A stretch of 12,685 bases of DNA, taken from assembly GCA_016199185.1 (NCBI GenBank), contig JACQHE010000001.1:1-12685 (forward strand), read 5' to 3'. Under the pieces are notes generated by a model, which made no database searches, had not been told where the DNA came from, and saw nothing but the letters and a program-made list of their open reading frames with translations. This DNA is from Candidatus Gottesmanbacteria bacterium. GTDB lineage: Bacteria > Patescibacteriota > Microgenomatia > UBA10105 > UBA927. Made by a program: the position numbers and the translations under genes. Positions 12,171-12,685 of this stretch are shown piece by piece; within the stretch, counting starts at the first letter, position 1, and each line of letters starts with the position of its first letter.

Positions 12171-12509
12171 ATGATAGTCACGTCCTCAGTGCCATTGACG
12201 ACGGAACAGATCGCGCAGGTGAAAGAGCGATTTGGGATATATGTAAAGACGGTCATCGATATACGAGGAAAAATTTGCTGTGCAGGAATGGATCGGCATT
12301 TTGAGGGAGAGAACATTCTCCTGCAATCCGGATCGCATCAAGCAGATATTTGGGGAGGCGGAATCGATCTCGTAACACAAGAAATTGATTATAACTCATT
12401 CATCAATATCCGCCCTCAAGACAACAACACAAAAAATGAAATTCAAAGCGAACAGGTGAAAAAAATATATACCGAACTGACAATATTTTTCTTCAGACTC
12501 GTCCTATGA
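12171..12509 (+). CDS. DUF5674 family protein
   Basis: This 112-residue protein matches the general pattern of the DUF5674 family, common in CPR bacteria. A helix (TTEQIAQVKERFG) is followed by VKTVIDIRGKICCAG (25-39) with the DRHFEGENILLQSGSHQADIWGG segment (41-63). Next come NSFINIRPQDNN (75-86) and a C-terminal helix ending hydrophobically (LTIFFFRLVL). The function of the family is unknown to me; the conserved Asp, His and Arg positions hint at a small enzyme or binding protein. No signal peptide is present. It overlaps the next gene by ATGA, which points to a functional pair. Confidence 0.8.
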   Translation: MIVTSSVPLTTEQIAQVKERFGIYVKTVIDIRGKICCAGMDRHFEGENILLQSGSHQADIWGGGIDLVTQEIDYNSFINIRPQDNNTKNEIQSEQVKKIYTELTIFFFRLVL

Positions 12510-12685
12510 CAGAAACAAAAATGCTCATCGGATCTCTTTCAAACGATCTTGCCAGAGTGGCAACTATGATATACAGAAAATCTTCCAGTGCCGAAACATT
12601 TTTTCATGAAATGTTTCGATGGATCAAGAAGCTTGATATCTCCTCGGTGAAACCGTATGTTCAAACGATACTGAGAGACTTAAAA
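12506..12685 (+). CDS. Small, probably helical protein, partial at the window end
   Basis: The ATG at 12506 overlaps the TGA of the DUF5674 gene and the frame stays open for 60 codons to the end of the window. The product begins MTETKMLIGSLSNDLARVA and continues TMIYRKSSSAETFFHEMF; it reads RWIKKLD soon after. It is mostly amphipathic helix with several basic and aromatic residues and no membrane segment. I recognise the pattern only as a small conserved-looking CPR protein accompanying DUF5674. Its stop is not visible. Confidence 0.65.
   Translation, partial: MTETKMLIGSLSNDLARVATMIYRKSSSAETFFHEMFRWIKKLDISSVKPYVQTILRDLK

Noticed and set aside
1..12685. Recoding of TGA as glycine (as in Gracilibacteria or Absconditabacteria)
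   Set aside because: Many genes end cleanly in TGA at family-typical lengths, several in ATGA overlaps, and no conserved protein contains an in-frame TGA.
1..12685. CRISPR array, tRNA, rRNA, transposase or phage genes
   Set aside because: No spaced direct repeats, cloverleaf, conserved rRNA stretch or mobile-element protein was seen on either strand; the only tandem array (154-196) has no spacers.

Overview
The window looks like a chromosomal segment of an uncultured Candidate Phyla Radiation (Patescibacteria) bacterium, most likely Microgenomates-like. This is an inference from gene content, namely a DUF5674 protein, a CPR-style WecA homologue beside a DPPR-synthase-like UbiA enzyme, a PEGA/SH3 lipo-anchor-type protein, many small membrane proteins and very tight gene packing. 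No marker gene fixes the lineage. TGA is used repeatedly as an ordinary stop, so the code is the standard bacterial one. No rRNA, tRNA, CRISPR array or transposase was seen.

Region 1 (1-3883, + strand) is an envelope-glycan cassette. It holds the C-terminal end of a GT2-type membrane glycosyltransferase, a GT-C (GT39/PMT_2-like) polytopic glycosyltransferase, a small three-helix membrane protein, a WecA/MraY-superfamily polyprenyl-phosphate sugar-1-phosphate transferase and a DPPR-synthase-like UbiA phosphoribosyltransferase. Together these could supply a lipid-PP-sugar primer, a polyprenyl-phosphate-pentose donor and the transferases that use them. The WecA-like gene starts directly under a perfect 16-bp hairpin that buries its Shine-Dalgarno sequence and has a mutually exclusive alternative fold.

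Region 2 (3888-6269, - strand) holds a PEGA-PEGA-SH3 membrane-anchored protein followed by an M14/AstE-type metallopeptidase, and a separate FMN-binding PNPOx-like protein.

Region 3 (6376-9503, - strand) is a compact operon in the order alpha/beta hydrolase, GNAT acetyltransferase, cytidine deaminase, NAD(P)-aldehyde dehydrogenase. The hydrolase gene carries two palindromic repeats in frame.

Region 4 (9581-12128, - strand) has two small membrane proteins, two SAM methyltransferases, a 31-codon hydrolase remnant and an MBL-fold hydrolase. Two identical 26-bp perfect palindromes sit upstream of the hydrolase operon and of the first methyltransferase.

Region 5 (12171-end, + strand) diverges and holds a DUF5674 gene overlapping a small helical protein that runs off the window.

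A recurrent regulatory theme is an extended -10 element (TGnTATAAT-like) placed only 6-10 nt before the ATG, with no Shine-Dalgarno sequence. This suggests leaderless transcripts for at least five or six of these genes.
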